In this document: positions 1 to 8,456 of the stretch, in pieces | Numbering within the stretch: the first letter of the stretch is position 1 | Layout of the letters: the number at the start of each line of letters is the position of its first letter | NCBI GenBank assembly: GCA_902801625.1 | Contig: CADCJI010000009.1 | Location: 35,053-99,052, forward strand | Length of the DNA stretch: 64,000 nucleotides | From: an uncultured Bacteroidia bacterium | GTDB lineage: Bacteria > Bacteroidota > Bacteroidia > Bacteroidales > F082 | Direction of reading: 5' to 3' | Position numbers and translations under genes: made by a program | Notes under the pieces: generated by a model | Told to the model about the DNA's origin: nothing | Database searches by the model: none | Seen by the model: the letters and a program-made list of their open reading frames with translations, nothing else

Positions 1-197
1 TTGTCGGAACGCTGCACGAGAGCCAGCCCTTGCAGGAACTTCTCGGCGGCTTCTTCGGAGCGGCGTTGCTCGCGCAGTTGCATGCCTTCTTCATATAATA
101 CTTTTGCCTGTTCCATGCGCTTCGCTTGGCTATCGCAGGCTACCAAAGCGAGGCAGACGGCGGCTGTTAGGATTAGGGATTTCAGGTTTTTATTCAT
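1..197 (-). CDS. Partial lipoprotein, helical (TPR-like) start
   Basis: This is the 5' end of a gene whose 3' part lies left of the window. The ATG is at 197 and the visible 65 codons start MNKNLKSLIL, followed by a lipobox ending LVAC with the lipidated Cys at residue 21. This predicts export and lipid anchoring. After the Cys the sequence is charged and helical with an A/L pattern (EQAKVLYEEGMQLREQRRSE) that resembles the first helix pair of a tetratricopeptide repeat. A TATTTTTG -7 box lies upstream at 228-235 on the same strand. The family cannot be named from this fragment. Confidence 0.7.
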   Translation of the reverse strand, partial: MNKNLKSLILTAAVCLALVACDSQAKRMEQAKVLYEEGMQLREQRRSEEAAEKFLQGLALVQRSD

Positions 198-380
198 GAC
201 TCACACTTTTTGTCCGTTTCTCTGACGCAAAAATATAGCAAAAAAACATTTGTCAAGAGGTGCGAGGCTCACCAGAAGGCGATGTCCCTACTTTTTTGGG
301 ATGTCCTTATCAGATTATTCTGTAAATCAACGAAATAACATTCTTCCACAAAAGCTAATGTCCTTACTTTTTTATGCGAA

Positions 381-414
381 AAAAGCCGTCCCAAACGATA
401 ATGGGACGGCTTTT
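381..414 (-). terminator. Rho-independent terminator of rng
   Basis: A perfect 12-bp stem (AAAAGCCGTCCC / GGGACGGCTTTT, arms 381-392 and 403-414) with a 10-nt loop lies 25 nt past the rng stop. On the minus strand the stem is followed by a T run, as in an intrinsic terminator. Confidence 0.85.
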
Positions 415-438
415 CGAGGTTTTTTTGGCAGTACTTCC

Positions 439-2031
439 TTATAGTTTGATGTCGTCGCCGTTGGCATTTTGGAAGTTGTACTGCAAAACATGGAATTCGG
501 GCATCGACTGCACCTTGAATTTCTTTCCGTATTTCTTCATCCATTTGCGACGAATCGAAAACAGGCCGTCCAAGGAAAGGTAGGCATAAATGAAGGGATG
601 CACCTGCAAGGTCAAATGATTCTCGTTTTGGTCGACCATGAGGTACTTGAGGTGGTTTTCGATTTCGTCGATGAAGAGGATGGCGGGGCGAATCTTGCCT
701 TCGCCGGCGCACACAGGGCATTTCTCCTGCACCTGCACCTCTGTCTCAGGACGCACGCGCTGGCGCGTGATTTGGATGAGGCCAAACTTCGTCGGGGGAA
801 GAATGGTGTGCTTGGCTCGGTCGTGGGCCATGGCCTCGACCAAGGCGTCAAACAGATCCTTGCGATGTTTGGCTTCGTGCATGTCGATGAAGTCGACGAT
901 GATGATGCCGCCCATGTCGCGCAAACGCAACTGGCGCGCGATTTCCTTGGCGGCTTCAATGTTGACTTGGAAAGCGTTGTCTTCCTGCGAATTCTCCTTG
1001 TTCACCCGATGGCCGCTGTTCACATCAATGACATGCATGGCCTCGGTGTGCTCGATGACAAGGTAGACACCGTTTCTGATAGTGACAATCTTACCGAAAA
1101 AGCCTTTGATTTGCTTGGTAACATTGAAATAGTCAAAGATGGGTTCTTTGCCTTTGTAAAGTTGCACAATATCAACTTTTTGCGGTGCGAAAGTCTGAAT
1201 GTTTTTCTGGATCTCTTCATAGAGTTTCTCGTCGTTCACATGGATATTGTTGAACGACTCGTTGAGCAAATCGCGCAGCATGACGCTGGTCTGGTCCATC
1301 TCGCTGACCATCCTACCGAAGGTCGTCATCTTCTTCATCTCGATGATGCACTGTTCCCACTTGGAAATCAAGGAACGCAGGTCGGCGTCGAGGTCGGCCA
1401 CTTTCTTGCCTTCGGCGACGGTACGGATGATGACGCCATAGTTGGCGGGCTTGATGCTCTGAATCAGACGGCGGAGACGGTTGCGTTCCTCGCTGCTGCG
1501 GATTTTTTGGGATACCGAAATGCGGTTGGAGAAGGGGACGAGGACGAGATAACGACCCGCGAAGGAAACTTCGGCGGTGATTCTCGGTCCCTTGGTGTGG
1601 ATAGGCTCCTTGGCGATTTGCACGGGAATCAGGTCGCCCACATTGAGCAGATCCCCAATCTTGCCGTTCTTGGGCAGGTCGGGCTCAAGTTTGAACTTGT
1701 CCATGGGCACATCATCGCCACCGACGACCGCCTTCTTGTACTTGATCAGCGAATTGGCCTGCAGGCCGAGGTCAAGATAGTGCAGAAAAGCCTCTTTGGG
1801 ATAGCCCACATCGACGAAAGCCGCGTTGAGGCCAGGCAATATCTTCTTCACCCTACCCAAATAAACATCACCAACTGCAAACTGGTTGTTGGTCTTTTCT
1901 CTGTGAAGTTCGACAAGCGAATTGTCTTCCAGAAGAGCGATGTCAACCTCCGAAGCGTGCGAATTGATGACCAAGTCGCGCGTCACTGTCTTCACTTCCA
2001 CTGCAACCTCTTGCTGTTGTTCTTCAGACAT
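439..2031 (-). CDS. rng: Ribonuclease G/E family endoribonuclease
   Basis: A 530-residue single-strand-specific endoribonuclease that would act in rRNA maturation and mRNA decay. The order matches RNase E/G: an S1-like RNA-binding region at about 45-150 (VGDVYLGRVKKILPGLNAAF), then an RNase H-like and DNase I-like catalytic core. The two Mg-binding acidic positions of the family are visible as D336 in VIDVNSG and D380 in IIIVDFIDM. A CPVC pair at 438-441 corresponds to the Zn-link of the family. The long C-terminal scaffold of E. coli RNase E is absent, so this is the G-type architecture. It is the last gene of an apparent hup, small basic protein, rng run and ends at a strong terminator. Confidence 0.95.
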   Translation of the reverse strand: MSEEQQQEVAVEVKTVTRDLVINSHASEVDIALLEDNSLVELHREKTNNQFAVGDVYLGRVKKILPGLNAAFVDVGYPKEAFLHYLDLGLQANSLIKYKKAVVGGDDVPMDKFKLEPDLPKNGKIGDLLNVGDLIPVQIAKEPIHTKGPRITAEVSFAGRYLVLVPFSNRISVSQKIRSSEERNRLRRLIQSIKPANYGVIIRTVAEGKKVADLDADLRSLISKWEQCIIEMKKMTTFGRMVSEMDQTSVMLRDLLNESFNNIHVNDEKLYEEIQKNIQTFAPQKVDIVQLYKGKEPIFDYFNVTKQIKGFFGKIVTIRNGVYLVIEHTEAMHVIDVNSGHRVNKENSQEDNAFQVNIEAAKEIARQLRLRDMGGIIIVDFIDMHEAKHRKDLFDALVEAMAHDRAKHTILPPTKFGLIQITRQRVRPETEVQVQEKCPVCAGEGKIRPAILFIDEIENHLKYLMVDQNENHLTLQVHPFIYAYLSLDGLFSIRRKWMKKYGKKFKVQSMPEFHVLQYNFQNANGDDIKL

Positions 2032-2133
2032 AGTGTTTTTACTTTGGGGTTAACGATTTGATTGATAAAACAATAACACAACAATGGGATTAGCCAATGC
2101 TGTGTTATTGTCGTGTTTAGGCTCAAGAAGAGC

Positions 2134-2223
2134 TTATTTCTTCTTGTGTCTGTCCTTTCTCAAGCGTTTTTTGCGCTTGTGAGTCGACATCTTGTGTCTC
2201 TTGTGTTTTTTACCGTTTGGCAT
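2134..2223 (-). CDS. 29-residue very basic AURKAIP1/COX24-type protein
   Basis: A very short ORF between hup and rng on the same strand: MPNGKKHKRHKMSTHKRK, then KRLRKDRHKKK and TAA. About two thirds of the residues are Lys, Arg or His. The pattern (HKRKKRLRK.RHKKK) matches the short basic Bacteroidota proteins of the COX24_C/DUF1713 type. This domain is also found in the actinobacterial ribosomal protein bS22 and in mitochondrial COX24/AURKAIP1, so a ribosome-associated role is plausible but inferred. Spacing is 24 bp to hup and about 100 bp to rng, consistent with cotranscription. Confidence 0.8.
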   Translation of the reverse strand: MPNGKKHKRHKMSTHKRKKRLRKDRHKKK

Positions 2224-2247
2224 AATATAAAGATTTTTGTTGATTTC

Positions 2248-2520
2248 TTACTTAACAGCGTTCATAAAGGTCTTGGCAGGCTTAAAGGCCGGAATCTTGT
2301 GGGCGGGGATGGTGATGGCGATGTTCTTGCCAATATTGCGGCCGGTCTTTTCAGCTCTGGTCTTGATGATGAAGCTGCCGAAGCCTCTCAGATAAACATT
2401 CTCACCCTTAGCCATGGCGTTCTTCACTACTTCCATGAAGTTCTCAACAACATTCTGGACAGCACCTTTCTCAATGCCGGTCTTGTTTGCGATTTCAGCA
2501 ACGATTTCTGCTTTAGTCAT
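2248..2520 (-). CDS. hup: HU/IHF-family DNA-binding protein
   Basis: A 90-residue nucleoid protein of typical HU length. It has the N-terminal helix pair (MTKAEIVAEIANKTGI), the core RGFGSFIIKTR strand and the arm region ending near IPAHKIPAFKPAKTF, with the conserved Pro at the arm tip. It would bind and bend DNA as a dimer. A clear -7 box (TACCTTTG on the minus strand, 2570-2577) lies about 50 bp upstream, and the two genes downstream on the same strand may share this promoter. Confidence 0.95.
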   Translation of the reverse strand: MTKAEIVAEIANKTGIEKGAVQNVVENFMEVVKNAMAKGENVYLRGFGSFIIKTRAEKTGRNIGKNIAITIPAHKIPAFKPAKTFMNAVK

Positions 2521-2569
2521 TTTTTTCCTTATTTAATGGTTAGTTATAATGTTTGTTGTAAATTTGCGG

Positions 2570-2577
2570 CAAAGGTA
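2570..2577 (-). promoter_or_regulatory. -7 box upstream of hup
   Basis: TACCTTTG on the minus strand matches the Bacteroidota -7 consensus TAnnTTTG and is followed by GC. I do not see a good -33 TTTG at the expected 19-21 bp. It would give a leader of about 45 nt for hup. Confidence 0.55.
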
Positions 2578-2660
2578 CGAACATTTTTGATACGCAGACC
2601 CTATTAATGCAATTTTTTTCTTCTAATGAGTTATAAATAAAGAATTTCGCCTCAATAATA

Positions 2661-3713
2661 ATGACAAGCAACATACAAGACACCTTAATTAATTGGTATG
2701 CCGAAAACCACCGTGACCTCCCTTGGCGACATGAGCCTACACCCTATCAGGTATGGCTTTCAGAGGTCATTCTGCAGCAGACGCGCGTCAACCAAGGCAT
2801 GGATTATTACCTGCGTTTTGTAGAGCGATGGCCCTCCGTGACCGACCTTGCAAAGGCATCGGAGGAAGAGGTGCTGAAGATGTGGCAAGGTCTCGGTTAT
2901 TACTCACGTGCCCGCAATCTTCACAAGTGTGCAAGACAAGTCGTGGAACAATATGAAGGACAATTTCCCGCTGATTTCGAACAACTTAAACAGCTTCAAG
3001 GCATTGGCAGCTATACCGCAGCTGCCATCGCATCTATAGCTTTCAACTTGCCACACGCCGTGGTCGACGGCAATGTGTATCGCGTGCTCTCGCGTCTCTT
3101 CGACATCGACACACCTATTAATATTAGTGAAGGCCAAACCCTCTTCGCCCATCTTGCCGAGGAACTGCTGAACCGCAAACAACCAGGCCTCCACAACCAA
3201 GCCATGATGGAGTTTGGTGCCTTGCACTGCACACCCAAGAATCCCAACTGCCTGCTTTGCCCACTGCAAGCCCAATGTTTGTCCCTCACCCATCAAACCG
3301 TGATGCAGCGCCCAGTGAAACTGCAAAAGGTCAAGGTCAGCACAAGATATTTCAACTATTTGGTTATCAGAATAAAAGACAATGTTTACCTGCACAAGCG
3401 CAGCGACAATGACATTTGGAAAAACCTCTATGATTTTCCCTGCATCGAAAGCGAAAAACCTATGACTGTGGAAGAGGTCATGGCCTCCGAGCAATTCAAT
3501 CAACTCATTGGAAACAAGCCATTTACCATTACAAAGGTCTCCCCCGTCTTCACCCACAAGCTGACCCATCGTACCATCATCGCCCAATTCATCGAAATAA
3601 AACTTGAAAAAAAATTGTTGCGGATTGAAACAAAAGATTTATTTTTGACCCCCGAAATGGATTTGGGTACTTTCCCTATTCCTCGCTTAATTGATTTATA
3701 CTTAAACACTTAA
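2661..3713 (+). CDS. mutY: A/G-specific adenine glycosylase
   Basis: A 350-residue base-excision repair glycosylase that removes adenine mispaired with 8-oxoguanine. The helix-hairpin-helix-GPD fold is visible: catalytic Glu35 in SEVILQQTRV, the hairpin LQGIGSYTAAAIASIAF, and catalytic Asp136 in HAVVDGNVYRVL. The [4Fe-4S] loop is complete, with Cys 190, 197, 200 and 206 (C-X6-C-X2-C-X5-C). Residues from about 230 form the NUDIX-like domain that recognises 8-oxoG. It heads the conserved mutY-ssb-gldE-gldD series and ends 12 bp before ssb. Confidence 0.96.
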   Translation: MTSNIQDTLINWYAENHRDLPWRHEPTPYQVWLSEVILQQTRVNQGMDYYLRFVERWPSVTDLAKASEEEVLKMWQGLGYYSRARNLHKCARQVVEQYEGQFPADFEQLKQLQGIGSYTAAAIASIAFNLPHAVVDGNVYRVLSRLFDIDTPINISEGQTLFAHLAEELLNRKQPGLHNQAMMEFGALHCTPKNPNCLLCPLQAQCLSLTHQTVMQRPVKLQKVKVSTRYFNYLVIRIKDNVYLHKRSDNDIWKNLYDFPCIESEKPMTVEEVMASEQFNQLIGNKPFTITKVSPVFTHKLTHRTIIAQFIEIKLEKKLLRIETKDLFLTPEMDLGTFPIPRLIDLYLNT

Positions 3714-3725
3714 AAAAACTACATT

Positions 3726-4178
3726 ATGGCAAGCTTGAACAAAGTCATCCTCATTGGCCGACTCGGGAAAGACCCTGAAGTTACCACATTCGAAAACGGC
3801 AACCGCAAAATATCCGCCACATTGGCCACCTCAGAACGTTATCGCGACCGCGACAACAATTGGGTGGAGCAGACCGACTGGCACAACATCGTGGTATGGG
3901 GCAACCTCGCCAACGACATCGCTGATGGCCGCCGCAACTATGCCAAAGGCGACTTGATGTATGTGGAAGGCAAACTGAGAACCCGTCAATACACTGACCA
4001 ACAAGGCATTATGCGCTACGTCACCGAGGTCCATGCCGACAAGATGATGCAGATGGCACCCGCCCGTCCCGTACAGCAATCGTCGTATGGTCAACCTTAC
4101 GCTCCCGCTCCCGAGCCTGCACCAGGTTATACTCCACAAGCACCCACCCAAGACGAGGGTAATGACCTGCCATTTTAA
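3726..4178 (+). CDS. ssb: Single-stranded DNA-binding protein
   Basis: A 150-residue SSB. The OB fold spans about 1-105, starting MASLNKVILIGRLGKDPEV with the typical W-containing strand (NWVEQTDWHNIVVWG). It is followed by a Pro/Gln/Ala-rich linker and the acidic tip DEGNDLPF that docks replication and repair partners. It would form tetramers on ssDNA. It lies 12 bp after mutY, which suggests cotranscription, and the next gene has its own possible -7 box (TAATTTTG, 4209-4216). Confidence 0.96.
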   Translation: MASLNKVILIGRLGKDPEVTTFENGNRKISATLATSERYRDRDNNWVEQTDWHNIVVWGNLANDIADGRRNYAKGDLMYVEGKLRTRQYTDQQGIMRYVTEVHADKMMQMAPARPVQQSSYGQPYAPAPEPAPGYTPQAPTQDEGNDLPF

Positions 4179-4242
4179 CGGAATGATGCACTATGTCAAA
4201 ATTATTCGTAATTTTGCAGCCTGAATTTTAAATCATAAGATT

Positions 4243-5592
4243 TTGGAAACACCAGACCCTGACCCTCTCATAGGACTTCTCACCGTTGTTTCAAACAACT
4301 TCTACAAAGGATTTTCCGAGCAACCTATAGGCGCCATCATTGGATTGGTGGTGCTTGCTTTGTTGCTCATCGCTTCTGCCTTAATCTCAAGCAGCGAAAC
4401 GGCTTTTTTCTCGCTTCAGCCCGCTGACGTCGAAGACCTCGAATCGCGCAACGATGCCAAAAGCAAACTCGTGCTGAAGCTCCGCGAGAAACCCAAGACT
4501 CTGTTGGCCACCATCCTGATTGGCAACAACTTCGTGAATGTCACCATCACCTTGCTGTCGACCTATATCATGGCGCTGCTGTTCGACATGGTGAACTATC
4601 CTGTGGCTGCTTTTCTCTTAGAAGCGGTGATTGTCACTTCCATGATTCTCATCGTGGGCGAAATCACGCCGAAAATCTATGCCGGCAAGCGTCCCGTCAA
4701 GATGGCCCGCTTCATGGCCAGACCACTGCGATTCCTCATTGGTCTTTTCAAACCTTTGAGCAAGTTATTGGTCAACTCCACCTCGTTCATGGACAAGCAC
4801 TTGGAGAAAAAGAAAGGCGAAATCTCCATGGAAGACCTCTCCACTGCGGTCGACATCGCCACCGAAGAATCCACCCCGCTCGACGAGAAACAGATGCTGA
4901 AGGGCATCGCCTCATTCAGTGAGAAAGAGGTAAGCGGTGTGATGATTCCTCGCGTCGACATCATCGGCGTGGAAAAAGGCATGGAATTCACCGAGATGCT
5001 GGCTGTGGTCATCAAGAGCGGATTCTCAAGGATACCCGTTTACGACGAGACCTTGGACAAGGTGGAAGGCATCCTATATGTGAAAGATCTTCTCCCCTAC
5101 CTTGACGCCCAATCCTACGAATGGCAGAAGCTGATCCGTCCTGCCTTCTTCGTACCCGAGAACCGCAAGATCAACGATCTGTTCCAAGACTTCCGCGAGA
5201 AGAAGATACACATCGCCATTGTCGTCGACGAATACGGCGGCACCTCTGGCCTCATCACGATGGAGGATGTCATCGAGGAAATCGTGGGCGAAATCAATGA
5301 CGAATTTGACGAAGCCAACACGGAAGAACACTATACCAAACTTGACGATGGTTCCTATCTCTTCAAGGCTCAGACCAGCATCGTCGACTTCTGCAAGGTG
5401 TTTGGCGTCGACGAAAACTACTTCGAGCCCATGCAGGGCGAGGCCGACACCTTGGCCGGACTCATCCTCGAAATCGAAGGCCGCATCCCTGAAATCGGGT
5501 TTAAGTTCAATTTTGAGAAGTTCCAAATGGAGATTACTGATGCCGACACCAAGCGCATCAAAGAAGTAAAGGTTGTTTTTGACGAAGAATAA
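4243..5592 (+). CDS. gldE: GldE-like CNNM/CorC-family membrane protein with CBS pair
   Basis: A 449-residue membrane protein. The N-terminal DUF21/CNNM region has about four hydrophobic segments (residues 25-190, including ALISSSETAFFSL). It is followed by a CBS-domain pair (about 210-345, IPRVDIIGV and IAIVVDEYGGTSGLITMEDV) and a CorC_HlyC transporter-associated domain. The start used is TTG at 4243, giving METPDPDP, which fits the N-termini known for GldE; no ATG fits better. GldE is a gliding/T9SS accessory factor that partners GldD, encoded just downstream. In non-gliding Bacteroidales it likely supports secretion or divalent-cation homeostasis. Confidence 0.9.
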   Translation: METPDPDPLIGLLTVVSNNFYKGFSEQPIGAIIGLVVLALLLIASALISSSETAFFSLQPADVEDLESRNDAKSKLVLKLREKPKTLLATILIGNNFVNVTITLLSTYIMALLFDMVNYPVAAFLLEAVIVTSMILIVGEITPKIYAGKRPVKMARFMARPLRFLIGLFKPLSKLLVNSTSFMDKHLEKKKGEISMEDLSTAVDIATEESTPLDEKQMLKGIASFSEKEVSGVMIPRVDIIGVEKGMEFTEMLAVVIKSGFSRIPVYDETLDKVEGILYVKDLLPYLDAQSYEWQKLIRPAFFVPENRKINDLFQDFREKKIHIAIVVDEYGGTSGLITMEDVIEEIVGEINDEFDEANTEEHYTKLDDGSYLFKAQTSIVDFCKVFGVDENYFEPMQGEADTLAGLILEIEGRIPEIGFKFNFEKFQMEITDADTKRIKEVKVVFDEE

Positions 5593-5595
5593 ACC

Positions 5596-5646
5596 GGTGC
5601 TTCGACAGGCTCAGCAACCTAAGGTCCCTGAGCTCGTCGAAGGGCC
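5596..5646. repeat. Dispersed inverted repeat, CTTCGACAGGCTCAG family, copy 1
   Basis: An imperfect inverted repeat between gldE and gldD. The left arm is GGTGCTTCGACAGGCTCAGC and the right arm is GGTCCCTGAGCTCGTCGAAG, followed by GGCC. A near-identical right half recurs at 59447-59474 and the inverted full form at 55550-55617. Confidence 0.8.
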
Positions 5647-5663
5647 GACCAAATAGAACAAAC

Positions 5664-6254
5664 ATGAAAATCAACAAGTTAATAGTTCCTCTGGTAACCA
5701 TGGTTTTGGCTTGCTTTATCGTTTCTTGCGATGACGAGACATCCTACCTGCCCAAGCCGCGCGGCTATTTCCGCATCGACCTGCCAGAAAAGTCATACAG
5801 CCATGTCGACACCATTGAACGGTATAGCTTTGAGTGTCCCAACTACGCCCATTTGACATACGACCGCTATTCGCCTGATGAAAAGAACTGGGTCAACATC
5901 GAAATGCCGCAATTCAAAGGCTCCATCCATCTGACACACAAACCCGTGAATGGCAACTTGGGCGAATATCTGGAAGATGTCCACACCATGGTGACCAAGC
6001 ATCTGCAAAAAGCCAATGGCATGCACGACAGCTTGATTGTCAACGAAGAACATAAAGTTTACGGCCTCTTCATCGAGATGGACGGCAAGGGCGTGGCCAC
6101 CCCGATGCAGTTCTACCTCACTGACAGCACGAAAAACTTCGTGCGCGGCGCCCTCTACTTCAACTTCCAGCCTGACAACGACTCAATGCAGCCCGTCATC
6201 AACTTCATCCGCAAGGACATCGACCACATGATCAACACATTCGAGTGGAAGTAA
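5664..6254 (+). CDS. gldD: GldD-like gliding/T9SS lipoprotein
   Basis: A 196-residue lipoprotein with lipobox FIVSC (Cys22). The mature part starts DDETSYLPKPRGYFRIDLPEK, where the KPRGY-x-RIDLP motif is characteristic of GldD, and continues with SFECPNYA and the late LYFNFQPDND segment. GldD is needed with GldE for gliding and type IX secretion in Flavobacterium. The T9SS cargo proteins encoded elsewhere in this window fit a secretion role here. It sits 71 bp after gldE with a palindromic repeat in the gap. Confidence 0.92.
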   Translation: MKINKLIVPLVTMVLACFIVSCDDETSYLPKPRGYFRIDLPEKSYSHVDTIERYSFECPNYAHLTYDRYSPDEKNWVNIEMPQFKGSIHLTHKPVNGNLGEYLEDVHTMVTKHLQKANGMHDSLIVNEEHKVYGLFIEMDGKGVATPMQFYLTDSTKNFVRGALYFNFQPDNDSMQPVINFIRKDIDHMINTFEWK

Positions 6255-6386
6255 AACCTACAAATTTGCATTTTTTGCAAGTTTTGTTCTCCCTTTTTCA
6301 ACAAAAAACCTTATTTTCGCGGCGCGAAATCAATTTTTGCGCCGATGTAAATAGAGTATTCACTTTAAAGAAAGGGGGAAAGGCCT

Positions 6387-7304
6387 ATGATTAACAGCCT
6401 GAAAATCGGGAACTTGACTTGGCGTCATCTCAACAACCCAACGGAAGAAGACTTTGAATTCCTGAAAGACCGATTTCATTTCCACCCTTTAGACATCGAA
6501 GACTGTAAATCGGTGAACCAACGCCCGAAAATCGATATTTACGACGATTATTATTTCCTTATCCTTCATTTCCCCAACTTCGACCGTCAGAACAAGTTCG
6601 TGAAAATCAAGGAGGTGAAGATTTTCTGGGGCAAAGACTACATCATCTCCATAGAGAAGAACCCATGGGGGGTGTCGCAACTCTTTGAGGAATACGAAGA
6701 GCGCATCCAAAACGGCGAGGAGATGAGCTTCCGCAACTCCGATATTCTGCTCTACCGCATTCTCGAGAAACTGATGACTGAATCGGTATATCTGTTGCGC
6801 AAGGTCGGATTGGATGTGGAATTAATCAATCGCGAGTTGTTGCAGGAAAAACAGGTGAAAATCATCGAACGCATCAGCGTGACGCGCAAGAACCTCATCT
6901 TGATCAACACCATCTTCAAGCCGCAGCTGCGACTCTTCCACCTCTTTGAGACCGGTAAAGTGACCGGCTTCACCGACGATGTGGAGTACATGGAAGACTA
7001 CTGGGGCAACATCCTCGACTACCTGCAAAAGCTGTGGGATATGACCGAGGACTACGAGGAACTGATCGAAGGCCTCTCCATGACCTTCGACTCGATGCAG
7101 ACCAACAAGACCAACGAGACGATGAAAATCCTGACCTTGGTGTCGACTATCATCCTGCCTTTGACCTTCATTACAGGTCTTTACGGCATGAATGTCACTC
7201 TTCCCTTGCAAGAATACGCTTGGGCCTTCTGGGCCATCATGGGTTTCATGGCACTGGTGGCCGCAGGATTCTATATCTATTTCAGGCACAAGAAAATGAT
7301 GTAA
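6387..7304 (+). CDS. corA: CorA-family magnesium/divalent cation transporter
   Basis: A 305-residue CorA-type channel. It has a long soluble N-terminal alpha/beta funnel (about 1-235) and two C-terminal transmembrane helices. The signature YGMN follows the first helix (LTFITGLYGMNVTLPL), and the protein ends in a Lys-rich tail (FRHKKMM) as is usual. It would form a pentameric Mg2+ or other divalent-cation channel. It is monocistronic by spacing. A small GGCGC/GCGCC hairpin lies in the leader at 6321-6343, but no known Mg riboswitch structure is recognisable. Confidence 0.93.
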   Translation: MINSLKIGNLTWRHLNNPTEEDFEFLKDRFHFHPLDIEDCKSVNQRPKIDIYDDYYFLILHFPNFDRQNKFVKIKEVKIFWGKDYIISIEKNPWGVSQLFEEYEERIQNGEEMSFRNSDILLYRILEKLMTESVYLLRKVGLDVELINRELLQEKQVKIIERISVTRKNLILINTIFKPQLRLFHLFETGKVTGFTDDVEYMEDYWGNILDYLQKLWDMTEDYEELIEGLSMTFDSMQTNKTNETMKILTLVSTIILPLTFITGLYGMNVTLPLQEYAWAFWAIMGFMALVAAGFYIYFRHKKMM

Positions 7305-7326
7305 TCAGTTATCAGTTTGAAGTTGT

Positions 7327-7373
7327 CAGTTGTTCAGTTTTGTTGAACTACAAATTGAACAACTGAACAACTG
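7327..7373. terminator. Hairpin between convergent corA and endonuclease genes
   Basis: A perfect 13-bp inverted repeat (CAGTTGTTCAGTT at 7327-7339, AACTGAACAACTG at 7361-7373) lies in the 81-bp gap between two convergent genes. The position suits a bidirectional terminator, but there is no long T run, so this is an inference. Confidence 0.5.
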
Positions 7374-7385
7374 ATACCTGAACAA

Positions 7386-8450
7386 CTATTTCACAAGAAG
7401 TTTCTCGTATTTCACCACATTGCCATTGCGCATCAATTTTACGATGTAGCAGCCTCTGTTGAAATCGGAAGGGATAGTCACAGTAAAATCACCAACGGCA
7501 TTACCCATAGCCTTAAGCACCGTACGCCCACACAGGTCGCAGATAGCCACAGCATCAAACTGTTGGGCATTTCCACTGAGATGCAAAGTTTGGCCACGGT
7601 CGATGGGGTTAGGGAAAAGATAAACAGCTGCATGTTCCTCTCCCACGGCATTCCAATTCGGATCCCAAATCATGCGGGCATATTCCGGATGGTCGACGAA
7701 GGGGTTTCGGTTATGCTGGTAGTCGTCGTAGATGGCATTGTTGCGGTCAATTTCCTTCTGACTGACAGGATCTTGCTCATTCCAACGAAGAAAAAGTTGT
7801 ATGGCCCAAGGCTTGATTTCCGATTTGGTAGTCATGTCGCTCGAACCCCAATTGGCATCTTCCGTATAGTAACGAACGCTCATATACATAAGAGCGCGAG
7901 CCAAGTCACCTTTGTACTCGTCGATAGGCTCAAAGGCCGTCCCCGAAAAGCCTGGGGTCTTGCAAGTGCCAAGTTTTGAACCATTGCGTGAAGTCCAAGA
8001 AGCAGAGCCCACCTCACCATATGCATAATTGCTACGACGACCGTTCACATAGCCGTCCGTTGGAAAAATATGGTGCAAGTCGGTACGCGGTGTTGTCTGT
8101 TCGTTGAACCAACTCTGCGGCCAAGAGTGCTCACGATTGTAGCATGAACCCTCGTTAGTGTAGTTACCGCATTGATCCTCACCAAGATAATAGATGTACG
8201 GAGGTGTACCATTGGGATTGTCGGAATACATGTCCCACACAACGCCATTGCCCTTGTTGTCGGTGCTCCAGAATGCATTCCACAATTGGGCATAAGAGAT
8301 AGATGTGTGTCCCTTGATAATATTGTGCAAGGCCGACTTAAGTTGGTTGCCTGTGAGTCCATTGGCAGAGTTGTAATAGTTTGTTGGTGGCTGAGCCACA
8401 GCGCATACGGCCAAAAAAAGCGCGAAGACAAAAGCAAGCAAACGTTTCAT
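7386..8450 (-). CDS. Secreted endonuclease I with T9SS C-terminal domain
   Basis: A 354-residue secreted nuclease. A signal peptide (MKRLLAFVFALFLAVCAVAQ) precedes an endonuclease I domain (about 21-265) containing ALHNIIKGH, NREHSWPQSWF, LHHIFPTDGYVNGRRSNY and the late NRNPFVDHPEYARMIW block. The last about 80 residues form a T9SS type A sorting domain (VYLFPNPIDRGQTLHLSG ... KYEKLLVK). It would cleave extracellular DNA or RNA non-specifically after export through the T9SS. The start lies 6 bp after the stop of the upstream membrane protein gene, so the two are probably cotranscribed. A larger paralogue lies at 13214-16393. Confidence 0.93.
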   Translation of the reverse strand: MKRLLAFVFALFLAVCAVAQPPTNYYNSANGLTGNQLKSALHNIIKGHTSISYAQLWNAFWSTDNKGNGVVWDMYSDNPNGTPPYIYYLGEDQCGNYTNEGSCYNREHSWPQSWFNEQTTPRTDLHHIFPTDGYVNGRRSNYAYGEVGSASWTSRNGSKLGTCKTPGFSGTAFEPIDEYKGDLARALMYMSVRYYTEDANWGSSDMTTKSEIKPWAIQLFLRWNEQDPVSQKEIDRNNAIYDDYQHNRNPFVDHPEYARMIWDPNWNAVGEEHAAVYLFPNPIDRGQTLHLSGNAQQFDAVAICDLCGRTVLKAMGNAVGDFTVTIPSDFNRGCYIVKLMRNGNVVKYEKLLVK

Positions 8451-8456
8451 TTTTCT

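Noticed and set aside
283-373. Near-repeat ATGTCCYTACTTTTTT at about 284 and 358
   Set aside because: Only two short A/T-biased copies beside a terminator, with no further structure; probably incidental.
469-2061. A 530-codon open frame on the plus strand opposite rng
   Set aside because: It mirrors the RNase G gene, has no recognisable domain, and the opposite strand encodes a full conserved enzyme with catalytic residues.
6255-6386. A magnesium riboswitch upstream of corA
   Set aside because: Only a small GGCGC/GCGCC hairpin is visible; none of the known M-box or mgtA leader features can be recognised.
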